A DNA stretch of 64,000 nucleotides. It comes from Arcicella rosea. Its GTDB lineage: Bacteria; Bacteroidota; Bacteroidia; Cytophagales; Spirosomataceae. The notes beneath the pieces were generated by a model, which had not been told where the DNA came from, made no database searches, and saw only the letters and a list, made by a program, of their open reading frames with translations. Below are positions 17,467 through 23,577 of the stretch, one piece after another. The DNA is taken from contig NZ_JACHKT010000007.1 of the NCBI RefSeq assembly GCF_014204325.1, positions 62,001 through 126,000 of the forward strand, written 5' to 3'. Position numbers and translations under genes: made by a program. Position 1 is the first letter of the stretch. Every line of letters begins with the position of its first letter.

Positions 17467-17635
17467 AATATACTTTTGGGGGTTTATAACCGAAATAAAG
17501 TAGATTCAAATTCATAAGGCTTTCTAATTTCTTTACTTTCACTATATTTTTATGAATCAGTTCATTGATATTTTCTCCAAATGGATAAATCTCCAAAATG
17601 ACCTGCCGCAAAATTTTGCCAGCCAATACCAACAT
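17462..17635 (-). pseudogene. 57-codon remnant ORF
   Basis: A minus-strand frame from the ATG at 17635 to the TAA at 17462 encodes MLVLAGKILRQVILEIYPF and then a Lys/Leu-rich tail ending FGYKPPKVYS. Upstream in frame it extends into a repeat (sequence ...KAWHYDTLGNRG). The composition is protein-like, but the ORF is short and borders a repeat that recurs at 27184. I cannot assign a family. It could be a tail left behind by deletion, or chance. Confidence 0.25.
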
Positions 17636-17683
17636 TCCACGATTCCCTAAAGTATCATAATGCCAAGCTTTAAGATAAAACCC

Positions 17684-17921
17684 AACAAAGACGAAAATTA
17701 AATACTCCGTAGGAGTAAAATATCGGTAGTAAAATTTGCTTAAAATACACGTAGTTCCGTAGGAACTACGTTTGGGAAATGGGTCTTATGTTTTTCTACC
17801 GATATATTGTTCTTATCGGGACTTTGATTTCGGGATAGAAATATTCATTTACAAGATAGGAGTGATACACTCTTTTATATTTTAGGTCGTAGGAACGCTT
17901 CGCTTAATTAGTGACTAGAAT
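17684..17921. repeat. Long interspersed repeat, copy 1
   Basis: Contains ACTCCGTAGGAGT, ATATCGGTAG with its partner CTACCGATAT, and GTAGTTCCGTAGGAACTAC, then TCGGGACTTTGATTTCGGGA and a flank TTTTAGGTCGTAGGAACGC. A second copy lies at 26051-26308. The nested self-complementary words would fold into a multi-branched structure. The gap 17305-18007 otherwise holds only the candidate RNA and a small remnant. Confidence 0.8.
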
Positions 17922-18007
17922 GAGTGACTTACAGGGTGGCGAAGGTGGGCATTAGTAGTACAAACCCTAAATTTACCACAAATGCCCCAATTTTGTTGCC
18001 AAGCCTT

Positions 18008-18412
18008 TTAGCTTTCAGTTTTATTTTTTGGTCGCCCGTTCCAAATGGCTACATATTGTCCTGTGGACATTTTTCTGGCGGCATTTTTGGCTTTTTCGGC
18101 AATTTCACCTTCATATTGTTCGTCTATGGTTTCAAACCAAAGGTGCAACCATTGCCCAAAATGAATTTGTTCTATACCGTAATCCAAATTTTTATCTACA
18201 TTGATGTGTTTTTGGGTAGGATTACCTTTAAATTTGGCTATTCCAAACAAATTTGTTTCCCAAAAATCGGCTAATTTTATAAGATGTTCTGCCCACTTTT
18301 CTTCCGAAATATGCCCGTTAAAAATAGGACCTAATAAGGCATCTTTTCTAATTTTTGAATAAAAAGCATTGACCAAAATAGTAATATCGTTTCTATCCTT
18401 AATTGTTTCCAT
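18008..18412 (-). CDS. Group III truncated haemoglobin
   Basis: A 134-residue 2/2 haemoglobin of group III. Markers are the N-terminal ITILVNAFYSKIRKDALLGPIF, the CD/E region WAEHLIKLADFWETNLFG, and the proximal-His helix FGQWLHLWFETIDEQYEG, with the His probably in QWLHLW. It binds oxygen or nitric oxide in the cytoplasm, and group III members are often linked to low oxygen or NO stress. It lies 11 bases downstream of a cupin gene on the same strand and in an island with the HTHP haem protein, haemerythrin remnant and cbb3 oxidase, which supports a redox or NO role. Confidence 0.92.
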   Translation of the reverse strand: METIKDRNDITILVNAFYSKIRKDALLGPIFNGHISEEKWAEHLIKLADFWETNLFGIAKFKGNPTQKHINVDKNLDYGIEQIHFGQWLHLWFETIDEQYEGEIAEKAKNAARKMSTGQYVAIWNGRPKNKTES

Positions 18413-18423
18413 TCGATTTTTTT

Positions 18424-18756
18424 TTAGTTTATTACGTCATTTAGGCGTTCTACTTTGTCGTGTTTGGATAAAGAAAGGCGAACTATTGAATTTTCGTTTG
18501 CCGTTAAATCGTGCGGAATATTGCCTTCTAAAGCAATAATATTGCCTTTTTTCATCGAAAAAATTTTCCCTTCTACGCCCAATTCTATGCTTCCGTCAAG
18601 TAGATGTATCAAAATTGGGAAAGGCGTTTTGTGCTCTTTCATATTTTGCCCTCTCATCAAGGCAATGCGTATTTCTTTTGAAAAAGAAGTTTCAACAATA
18701 ACTTTTGTTTTTACTTTATTTTCATCAAATTCTATATTTTCATTAAATGATCCCAT
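18424..18756 (-). CDS. Small cupin-domain protein
   Basis: A 110-residue single-domain cupin. The second cupin motif is visible as GKIFSMKKGNIIALEGNIPHDLTA, and ILIHLLDGSIELGVEG is the strand before it. The first motif is eroded: the usual GxxxPxHxHxxxE is replaced by MKEHKTPFP. It has no signal peptide. It probably forms an operon with the truncated haemoglobin just downstream. Small cupins of this type are common next to haemoglobin or Rrf2 genes, and the specific substrate is unknown. The start at 18756 is an ATG. Confidence 0.75.
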   Translation of the reverse strand: MGSFNENIEFDENKVKTKVIVETSFSKEIRIALMRGQNMKEHKTPFPILIHLLDGSIELGVEGKIFSMKKGNIIALEGNIPHDLTANENSIVRLSLSKHDKVERLNDVIN

Positions 18757-18779
18757 TTTTGTATAATTTTAAATTATTT

Positions 18780-19016
18780 CTAATAATTATTTGCGGCTGC
18801 AATGGGGGCAAATTCAGTAGCAACAGTTTGCCCTATTGCGATAAGTAATTCTACATCTTCTGCATAAACGGAACGCATTTTTTCTCTCATTTCGTCAGCA
18901 TCGGGTTATGTGATTTTAATGATAAGGCGAGCCATTGTTACGGCTAATTGACGACCTTCTTCTGGGGTTATGGTAAGCAACAAATTGTTAGGTATTAATT
19001 GAATTTGTTGCTTACT
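18780..19016 (-). pseudogene. Dead copy of the HTHP haem-protein gene
   Basis: The minus strand encodes QIQLIPNNLLLTITPEEGRQ, LAVTMARLIIKIT, then a TAA stop, PDADEMREKMRSVYAEDVEL and LIAIGQTVATEFAPIAAANN. This parallels the intact gene at 20696-20935 along its whole length. The stop sits exactly where the intact gene has Gln (ITQPDA), a CAA-to-TAA change, and the position of the start ATG is AGT. Two independent lesions make it a pseudogene, while the rest stays well conserved, so the decay is recent. Confidence 0.85.
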
Positions 19017-19055
19017 ATAATTTCTTTGTTTTATAGATTATTTTTTTTATTTGAA

Positions 19056-19703
19056 TTAATAAGCTGCTGTAAATCTTGTTTTGTGGTGTTTGGGATTTTC
19101 AATTTCATCGGCAATTACAACCGCCAAATCTTCTACCGACAGAATACTTCTGTTGTTAGCATCAAAAACAGGGTTGTCTTTTCCTACACGATATTTTCCC
19201 GTTCTTCCAGTAGTAATGCCTTGGTGCATTTCTAAAGCAGGGCTAAAAAACGCCCAATCTAAATCGGTTTCTTCTTTTAAAAAATTGAGATAATCTCGTG
19301 CTGCTGATGCACCATTATAAAATTCTTTTGGAAAATCAGGAGTATCTACTGCCTGAATATTATCTGCAATAAACAAACTTCCTGCACCGCCAATAACAAT
19401 GTAGCGTTTTACGCCTGCAAGTTTTACGGCTTCTTGTATTGCTTTTGAACCTGCAAGAAAATCATTGTAAAGGTTTGGATTTCCCCAACCTGCATTGAAG
19501 GCACTCACAACGGTTTCGTTTCCTTTTAAAATTTCAGAAAGTTCGTTTACATTCAATACATTAGCCATAACATTTGTCAAGTTTGGCTCGTTTTCGCTTG
19601 CTTTATTTCTTGCAATTGCTGTAATGCTGTGATTTCGGTTTACCAATTCATTTGTAATGCTTTTTCCAACAAAACCTGTTGAACCAATAATTGCTATTTT
19701 CAT
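19056..19703 (-). CDS. NAD(P)-binding epimerase/reductase, NmrA-like
   Basis: A cytoplasmic atypical short-chain dehydrogenase of about 215 residues. The N-terminal Rossmann motif is MKIAIIGSTGFVGKSITNEL (GxTGxxG), then AIARNKASE, and later RYIVIGGAGSLFI. The family (NAD(P)H-binding/NmrA-like) includes quinone reductases and regulators, and no substrate is evident. I prefer the ATG at 19703 because the glycine motif then lies at the usual distance; an ATG at 19727 adds eight residues. It lies downstream of the HxlR/Crp remnant and upstream of the HTHP pseudogene on the same strand. HxlR regulators often sit beside such reductases. Confidence 0.85.
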   Translation of the reverse strand: MKIAIIGSTGFVGKSITNELVNRNHSITAIARNKASENEPNLTNVMANVLNVNELSEILKGNETVVSAFNAGWGNPNLYNDFLAGSKAIQEAVKLAGVKRYIVIGGAGSLFIADNIQAVDTPDFPKEFYNGASAARDYLNFLKEETDLDWAFFSPALEMHQGITTGRTGKYRVGKDNPVFDANNRSILSVEDLAVVIADEIENPKHHKTRFTAAY

Positions 19704-19804
19704 TTTGTTTGATGTTAAATTATCCATATTACTTTGCTTTAATTCTTAATTATTTGTCAAGATTAAAACCTCAAATTTTAAAAAACAGTGCCAAAAGTTA
19801 CCAA

Positions 19805-20038
19805 TTATAAAATAATGATGGTGCTGTTTTCTTGTTTGCTTTTTTTCATCAATCTGGGAATTACTTCACGAGTTGTACCCAAATCTTAGGCTATTATTCT
19901 GTGCGAAATGCTAATTTGATTGGTTTTTAAAAGTTGACTTTTTACATTATATAATCTTGGCGGAATTTCGGAAAAAATGGTTTGTTCAATAATGCCATCG
20001 GTTTCCAATTCTCGTAGCTGATTGGTAAGTGTTTGCTT
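19805..20038 (-). pseudogene. Chimeric regulator remnant: HxlR fragment joined to Crp/Fnr HTH fragment
   Basis: The minus strand from 20038 reads KQTLTNQLRELETDGIIEQT and IFSEIPPRLY, which is the winged-helix portion of an HxlR regulator. It then runs directly into NVKSQLLKTNQISISHRIIA, a TAA stop, DLGTTREVIPRLMKK. The second part is the recognition helix region of a Crp/Fnr-family regulator (usual form IAxDLGTxREVxSRLLK). So two unrelated regulators have been joined, followed by a nonsense mutation. The HxlR front half is cut off at 20039 by an element with terminal inverted repeats. Confidence 0.7.
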
Positions 20039-20172
20039 GGAGTGCATCAAAAAGTATGGGGCAAATAATTTTTGAGGTATTCAACCCAAGAACTAATGAG
20101 GTTCAATTAGTAATCTTAAAATGATTCTCCTAAAATATAAATGTACTTGCCACACGCTTTTTGATGCACTCC
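20039..20172. mobile_element. 134-bp MITE-like element with 16-bp perfect terminal inverted repeats
   Basis: GGAGTGCATCAAAAAG (20039-20054) and CTTTTTGATGCACTCC (20157-20172) are exact reverse complements at the two ends of an AT-rich, non-coding stretch. The left end abuts the HxlR remnant. No target-site duplication can be made out from the flanks. There is no transposase in the element, so mobilisation in trans would be needed. The class of parent transposon is not recognised. Confidence 0.7.
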
Positions 20173-20244
20173 CCTCTGAAGCCCTAAAACGAAAAAGCAG
20201 GTGAAAATCTGTTCTTCCAAATATCTTCATGGTTTGAATTTTAG

Positions 20245-20469
20245 CTACGACGGATGCTTAGTTATTTGGCGTTGCTTTCTTTTTTTCTTGTTTTTTAGGG
20301 CAAGTTTTGGCAATAAAAATAAGTTCATAAAAAGTGAAATACTTGCCGCAATAAGCCAGGAACGTAACCAAACATTTAAAGCAAAGTTGCTTAACCCTAT
20401 ATTGATGCCTGTCAAAGTAAAGGTAATGACGCAGGTAACCAATAAATTTTGACCTATTTTTTTAACCAT
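20245..20469 (-). CDS. DUF2798-family small membrane protein
   Basis: A roughly 74-residue protein with two hydrophobic helices: KIGQNLLVTCVITFTLTGIN and then SWLIAASISLFMNLFLLP, followed by a basic tail KLALKNKKKRKQRQITKHP. This matches the DUF2798 family of two-helix inner-membrane proteins of unknown function. I place the start at the ATG at 20469 because its first base overlaps the TAA of the short upstream frame (TAATGG, 20466-20471). An in-frame ATG at 20490 would add seven residues. Confidence 0.75.
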   Translation of the reverse strand: MVKKIGQNLLVTCVITFTLTGINIGLSNFALNVWLRSWLIAASISLFMNLFLLPKLALKNKKKRKQRQITKHPS

Positions 20470-20553
20470 TAGCTTATAATTTCTTTCCAATTATCAACAA
20501 ACAAATCTTTGAGCGTATATTCATTTAAAGAATCAATAAAAACCGAATAGGCT
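20469..20553 (-). pseudogene. Short coding remnant upstream of the DUF2798 gene
   Basis: On the minus strand, just after a TGA, the frame reads NKAYSVFIDSLNEYTLKDLF and VDNWKEIIS, then stops at 20469-20471, overlapping the next ATG. The composition looks like real protein and the TAATG overlap suggests former translational coupling, so this may be the tail of a mostly deleted gene. Family unknown. Confidence 0.3.
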
Positions 20554-20636
20554 TTATTTCATTTTTTTTCAATTTACATTGATAGACCATCACAAGAAAC
20601 CAACGAAGCCGACCGCTCAAGTTAAGTTCAACATCA

Positions 20637-20685
20637 CCTACAATAACATGGCTTTCGTTGTGGATGAAAGCTACGTTATTGTAGG
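20637..20685 (-). terminator. Hairpin downstream of the HTHP gene
   Basis: A 20-bp stem with two mismatches: CCTACAATAACATGGCTTTC (20637-20656) against GAAAGCTACGTTATTGTAGG (20666-20685), with a nine-base loop. It lies just past the stop codon of the minus-strand HTHP gene and probably ends that transcript. Confidence 0.6.
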
Positions 20686-20695
20686 CAGGCTTCTT

Positions 20696-20935
20696 TTACT
20701 TCCAATAGTTGTTTGCCGCAGCAATAGTTGCAAATTCTGTTGCTACAGTTTGCCCTATTGCAATGAGAAAACCTGCATCTTCGGCATATTTAGGACGCAG
20801 TTTTTCTCTTATTTCAGCATCAGGTTGTGTAACTTTGATTATAAGTCTTGCTAATTTTACTGCTAATTGGCGACCTTCTTCTGGTGTTGCTGTTATCAAA
20901 GAATTGTTTGGTATTAATGAAATTTGGTCTGACAT
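20696..20935 (-). CDS. Hexameric tyrosine-coordinated haem protein (HTHP)
   Basis: A 79-residue protein matching the HTHP family, small hexameric proteins that bind haem through a tyrosine and show peroxidase/catalase activity in the characterised member. Matching blocks are ATPEEGRQLAVKLARLIIKV, TQPDAEIREKLRPKYAEDAG and VATEFATIAAANNYW. I start at the ATG at 20935 (MSDQISLIPNN) since the upstream extension from 20980 has no counterpart in the family. It overlaps nothing and lies 42 bases after the flavodoxin gene. A nonsense-killed paralogue lies at 18780-19016. The assignment rests on recalled family motifs. Confidence 0.75.
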   Translation of the reverse strand: MSDQISLIPNNSLITATPEEGRQLAVKLARLIIKVTQPDAEIREKLRPKYAEDAGFLIAIGQTVATEFATIAAANNYWK

Positions 20936-20976
20936 AAAATTTATTTTTAAAATTTGATATTCAAATAAAAGATTTC

Positions 20977-21513
20977 TCAAAGTAAGGCTTGAGCTTGAAG
21001 CTCTGAACTAATTTGTTTCGTCCATCCAATTACTCTTACTTCGGTTTGTTCAGCTTGATTAGATTCATCCAATCCTAAACCCATAAAGTAACCGTCGCCA
21101 TTATCTGCTAAAGAAAAATCATGATAATACCCTTCTGTTGGCCATTTTCCAATGAGATTGGCATGATTGGAAACTACCACACCTGCGAGTTGCCCCATGC
21201 CATCTAAAAACGTTCTATTAAAGCACTCTTGGTCTCCTACCCCAAATAACGCAATGGTTTTCCCTTTAAAATCAATTCTCGAAAAATCATCGAAAAAATC
21301 TGCCCAATGAACGGCTAAGTATCCTTTTCGCCAAGTAGGAGTTCCTAATATGAAAAAATCATATTCAGCAAAGTGAGCAATCGAAATATCTCTTGCTGAA
21401 AATACATCTACTTGATAATCTGTCATATTATCTTTTATCAAATAGGCAATTCTTTCGGTATTACCAGTTTCAGAATCGTAAATCAGAGCGATTCTATTGG
21501 AATTATTTCTCAT
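20977..21513 (-). CDS. Flavodoxin
   Basis: A 178-residue long-chain flavodoxin that carries electrons using bound FMN. The phosphate loop is YDSETGNTERIAYLI near the N-terminus (the usual T/SxTGNT). ILGTPTWRKGYLAVHWADFF contains the Trp of the first flavin-stacking loop, and ALFGVGDQECFNRTFLDGM follows. The end region GYYHDFSLADNGDGYFMGL matches the long-chain insert and second loop. I use the ATG at 21513; a GTG at 21522 would add three residues. It lies between the haemerythrin-like ORF and HTHP in the same direction, probably as one unit. Confidence 0.92.
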   Translation of the reverse strand: MRNNSNRIALIYDSETGNTERIAYLIKDNMTDYQVDVFSARDISIAHFAEYDFFILGTPTWRKGYLAVHWADFFDDFSRIDFKGKTIALFGVGDQECFNRTFLDGMGQLAGVVVSNHANLIGKWPTEGYYHDFSLADNGDGYFMGLGLDESNQAEQTEVRVIGWTKQISSELQAQALL

Positions 21514-21546
21514 ATCATACACCTTTTAATTGATAGAAAGTTTTGT

Positions 21547-21807
21547 TCATACCTCCCAAAACGGATCTTCATATTCAATAAATGGTTGATTTCTAAAGTT
21601 CGATTCAATCTGTTCGATTTGTTTCTGGCCTATTACTTCTTGAATCAAATTGAAGACAACCCGTTCTTCAAACCGAATATGATTTTCCATTTGTTGGACG
21701 ATAGATAGTAAAATCAGAGAATCTTTTTGTTCGTTTTCCAATAAGCTTTTATCACCTTCAGCAATAATATCTGTTTTGTGGAGAGCATTCATTCGAGAAA
21801 CGTTCAT
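21547..21807 (-). CDS. Haemerythrin-like protein, apparently N-terminally truncated
   Basis: An 86-residue ORF that looks like the last part of an HHE haemerythrin domain: VQQMENHIRFEERVVFNLIQ supplies the HxxxEE-type iron ligands on the penultimate helix. The first two helices with their His ligands, which a complete domain of about 130 residues would need, are missing. Upstream, only about 50 bases separate it from the terminator of the cbb3 operon. It may be a remnant, or a small protein that no longer binds a di-iron site. Its direction and position suggest co-transcription with flavodoxin. Confidence 0.5.
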   Translation of the reverse strand: MNVSRMNALHKTDIIAEGDKSLLENEQKDSLILLSIVQQMENHIRFEERVVFNLIQEVIGQKQIEQIESNFRNQPFIEYEDPFWEV

Positions 21808-21857
21808 AAACTTATTGCCACTATATTAACGTTTTGGAAATAATACCTCCAAACAGA

Positions 21858-21890
21858 TTAAAAATCTCCCCATCCGCCAATGGGGAGTGG
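21858..21890 (-). terminator. Terminator of the cbb3 operon
   Basis: CTCCCCAT (21866-21873) and ATGGGGAG (21880-21887) form an eight-bp stem. Read on the minus strand it is followed by ATTTTTAATC. It lies just past the stop at 21906. Confidence 0.75.
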
Positions 21891-21905
21891 TTGGAAAGGG
21901 CTAAT

Positions 21906-22304
21906 TCAGATTGAAAAATTAGTAATCATGTAGAACGCCGCCCAACCAAAGAAACTAATCAGCAAAACCCAAACCCAAATGGGAATACTCCGAGGGGTTT
22001 CGCTTCCTTCGATGATAAACTCTTTCTGATTTCCTTTATCGTAAGCATTTATCATAATAGGAACGACACCATCAAGTACTTCATGTTCTTCGATGCCTTC
22101 CGTAATAATCTCTGGACCATTTCTTACCCGAAAAGGTATTTTTTTTATACCTTCTCTACCAGTAGGAGATTTACTAACGATAGTGAGTATATGTTCGCCA
22201 TCAGTTAGTTTTTTAGTGTTTAACTCAAACTGTACTGGCGTTTGAAGAACAGCTATCGGTTGTGGCTCTTCGTCTATAAAAATCGAAACATTGCTATTGC
22301 TCAT
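21906..22304 (-). CDS. Single-pass membrane protein of the cbb3 operon, unknown function
   Basis: A 132-residue protein not assigned to a named family. Residues 1 to about 105 form a soluble beta-rich domain (LTDGEHILTIVSKSPTGREG, IPFRVRNGPEIITEG), and the C-terminus is a single membrane helix, SIPIWVWVLLISFFGWAAFY, giving a tail-anchored layout. It starts 12 bases after the preceding gene and is the last gene before the terminator. The association with ccoN and ccoO-like genes suggests an assembly or accessory role in the oxidase, which is inference. Confidence 0.65.
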   Translation of the reverse strand: MSNSNVSIFIDEEPQPIAVLQTPVQFELNTKKLTDGEHILTIVSKSPTGREGIKKIPFRVRNGPEIITEGIEEHEVLDGVVPIMINAYDKGNQKEFIIEGSETPRSIPIWVWVLLISFFGWAAFYMITNFSI

Positions 22305-22316
22305 AGTCTGAATAAA

Positions 22317-22574
22317 TTATTCTAAAAACAAATTTTTGATAGGCATACTTTCTACTGATTCAGGTTTCAGAAGATATTTTACCGAATAAATCAACGTGAA
22401 TAAAGTAATTAAAGCGATTGAGCTTACGATAATCCAATCCCAATTGCTTTCTGGCCCAGCACCGTGAGTGATGCCACGTAAAAATTTTGGTTGTCGGCTT
22501 TCACAAACTGGACAAGCCAATAAGGATGGATAAGCGAACAAGTTAAAAATGATGAATAAAAGTGCCTTTTTCAT
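22317..22574 (-). CDS. Small CPVC-containing membrane protein of the cbb3 operon
   Basis: An 85-residue protein with an N-terminal signal or helix (MKKALLFIIFNLFAYPSLLA) followed directly by CPVCESRQPKFLRGITHG, then one membrane helix WIIVSSIALITLFTLIYSVK and a short cytosolic tail. The CxxC right after the leader would lie on the periplasmic face and could bind a metal or carry a disulfide. It overlaps the cytochrome gene before it by four bases, so they are translationally coupled. A CuB-delivery or assembly role is plausible but unproven. Confidence 0.7.
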   Translation of the reverse strand: MKKALLFIIFNLFAYPSLLACPVCESRQPKFLRGITHGAGPESNWDWIIVSSIALITLFTLIYSVKYLLKPESVESMPIKNLFLE

Positions 22575-23566
22575 TGTTTTGTTGTTTGAATTAAATCCAT
22601 AATTTTCCGAATTTCTTCTTTGCTAACCTTCTTGGCACTATTTCCCCAACTGCTCCGTTCATGATTAATTAAAGCCGTTACCTCTTCGGCTGAAAGCTTA
22701 TTATTTGAACCAACGGCAGGCATCACAGCAAACTCAGCTCTTGCGTCATAACCTTTCATAATGATATTTACGTAGAGTTCAAGATCGTCTCCTAGTACAA
22801 TTGGGCTTCCTTTCAAAGCTGGAAATGCTCCCTTCAAACCTTCGCCATTCGCTTGGTGACAACTCTGACAGTTTGCAACGTATATCTGCTGACCATCAGG
22901 TAAACTACTTTCGGCAGTATTTTCACTTTTTTGTTTTCGTTCATACAAAAATTTCATCGGCATACTTCCGTCTGGTAGTTCCGCTTGTTTCAAGCTTTGC
23001 AGATAGGCCACTAATTGCAAGGCTTCTTTTTTAGCCACGATTTTCTGAGTTGAATTTCTATATTTATCAGGAACGTTGATTTCAATATCTCCTGCTGATA
23101 AAGTACTTTTCTCCTCAAAAAGCCACGGATAAGCTGGCATTATGGACTGTTCAACGACTGCTCTTGGTTGGAAGAGATGTAACAAATTCCATTCTAGACT
23201 GGGTTGTCTATTACCAACATCGGTCAGGTCTGGGCCTGTTCTTTCTGTTCCCATCAGCGTAGCCGTATTCCTCCATACATCTACTCGTTTATTGAGGGCA
23301 TAATCCGCAGCAGTACTTGGTCTTTTCCCCCAAACTTTATCCATTTCTACATTTCTAACTTGCTGAGTGTGACACGCTACACATCCATTAGCGATAAATA
23401 ATTTCTTACCTTCCATCTCATCAAGGCTAAGGCTGGTCATGGTAGGCAACGGAGCATTGTTTTCTTGATTATTCAATGCTGGTAAAATAGCAACCACAAA
23501 AGTCAAGCATAAAAACAGACTTAACGCCGCTACAAAGAGTTTTATGTGATTATTGAAAAAGTCCAT
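22571..23566 (-). CDS. Di-haem cytochrome c, fused CcoO-like and CcoP-like subunit
   Basis: A 331-residue membrane-anchored cytochrome c with one N-terminal helix (residues 8-30). The first half has CcoO features: haem site GCVACHTQQVR (Cys62, Cys65, His66), VGNRQPSLEWNLLHLFQPR and SIMPAYPWLF. The second half is a separate c domain with NCQSCHQANGEGL (Cys233, Cys236, His237) and a Met-containing tail, like the C-terminal domain of CcoP. So two subunits of a normal cbb3 complex are merged into one. It follows ccoN by 11 bases and passes electrons to that subunit from a quinol-cytochrome c pathway. Confidence 0.85.
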   Translation of the reverse strand: MDFFNNHIKLFVAALSLFLCLTFVVAILPALNNQENNAPLPTMTSLSLDEMEGKKLFIANGCVACHTQQVRNVEMDKVWGKRPSTAADYALNKRVDVWRNTATLMGTERTGPDLTDVGNRQPSLEWNLLHLFQPRAVVEQSIMPAYPWLFEEKSTLSAGDIEINVPDKYRNSTQKIVAKKEALQLVAYLQSLKQAELPDGSMPMKFLYERKQKSENTAESSLPDGQQIYVANCQSCHQANGEGLKGAFPALKGSPIVLGDDLELYVNIIMKGYDARAEFAVMPAVGSNNKLSAEEVTALINHERSSWGNSAKKVSKEEIRKIMDLIQTTKQ

Positions 23567-23577
23567 TTATCTAATTT

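Noticed and set aside
17924-18274. Plus-strand 116-codon ORF over the truncated haemoglobin
   Set aside because: The minus strand encodes a full group III haemoglobin; the plus ORF is its mirror.
20201-20452. Plus-strand ORF opposite the DUF2798 gene
   Set aside because: The minus-strand frame has two clean membrane helices and a coupled start; the plus frame looks like a shadow.
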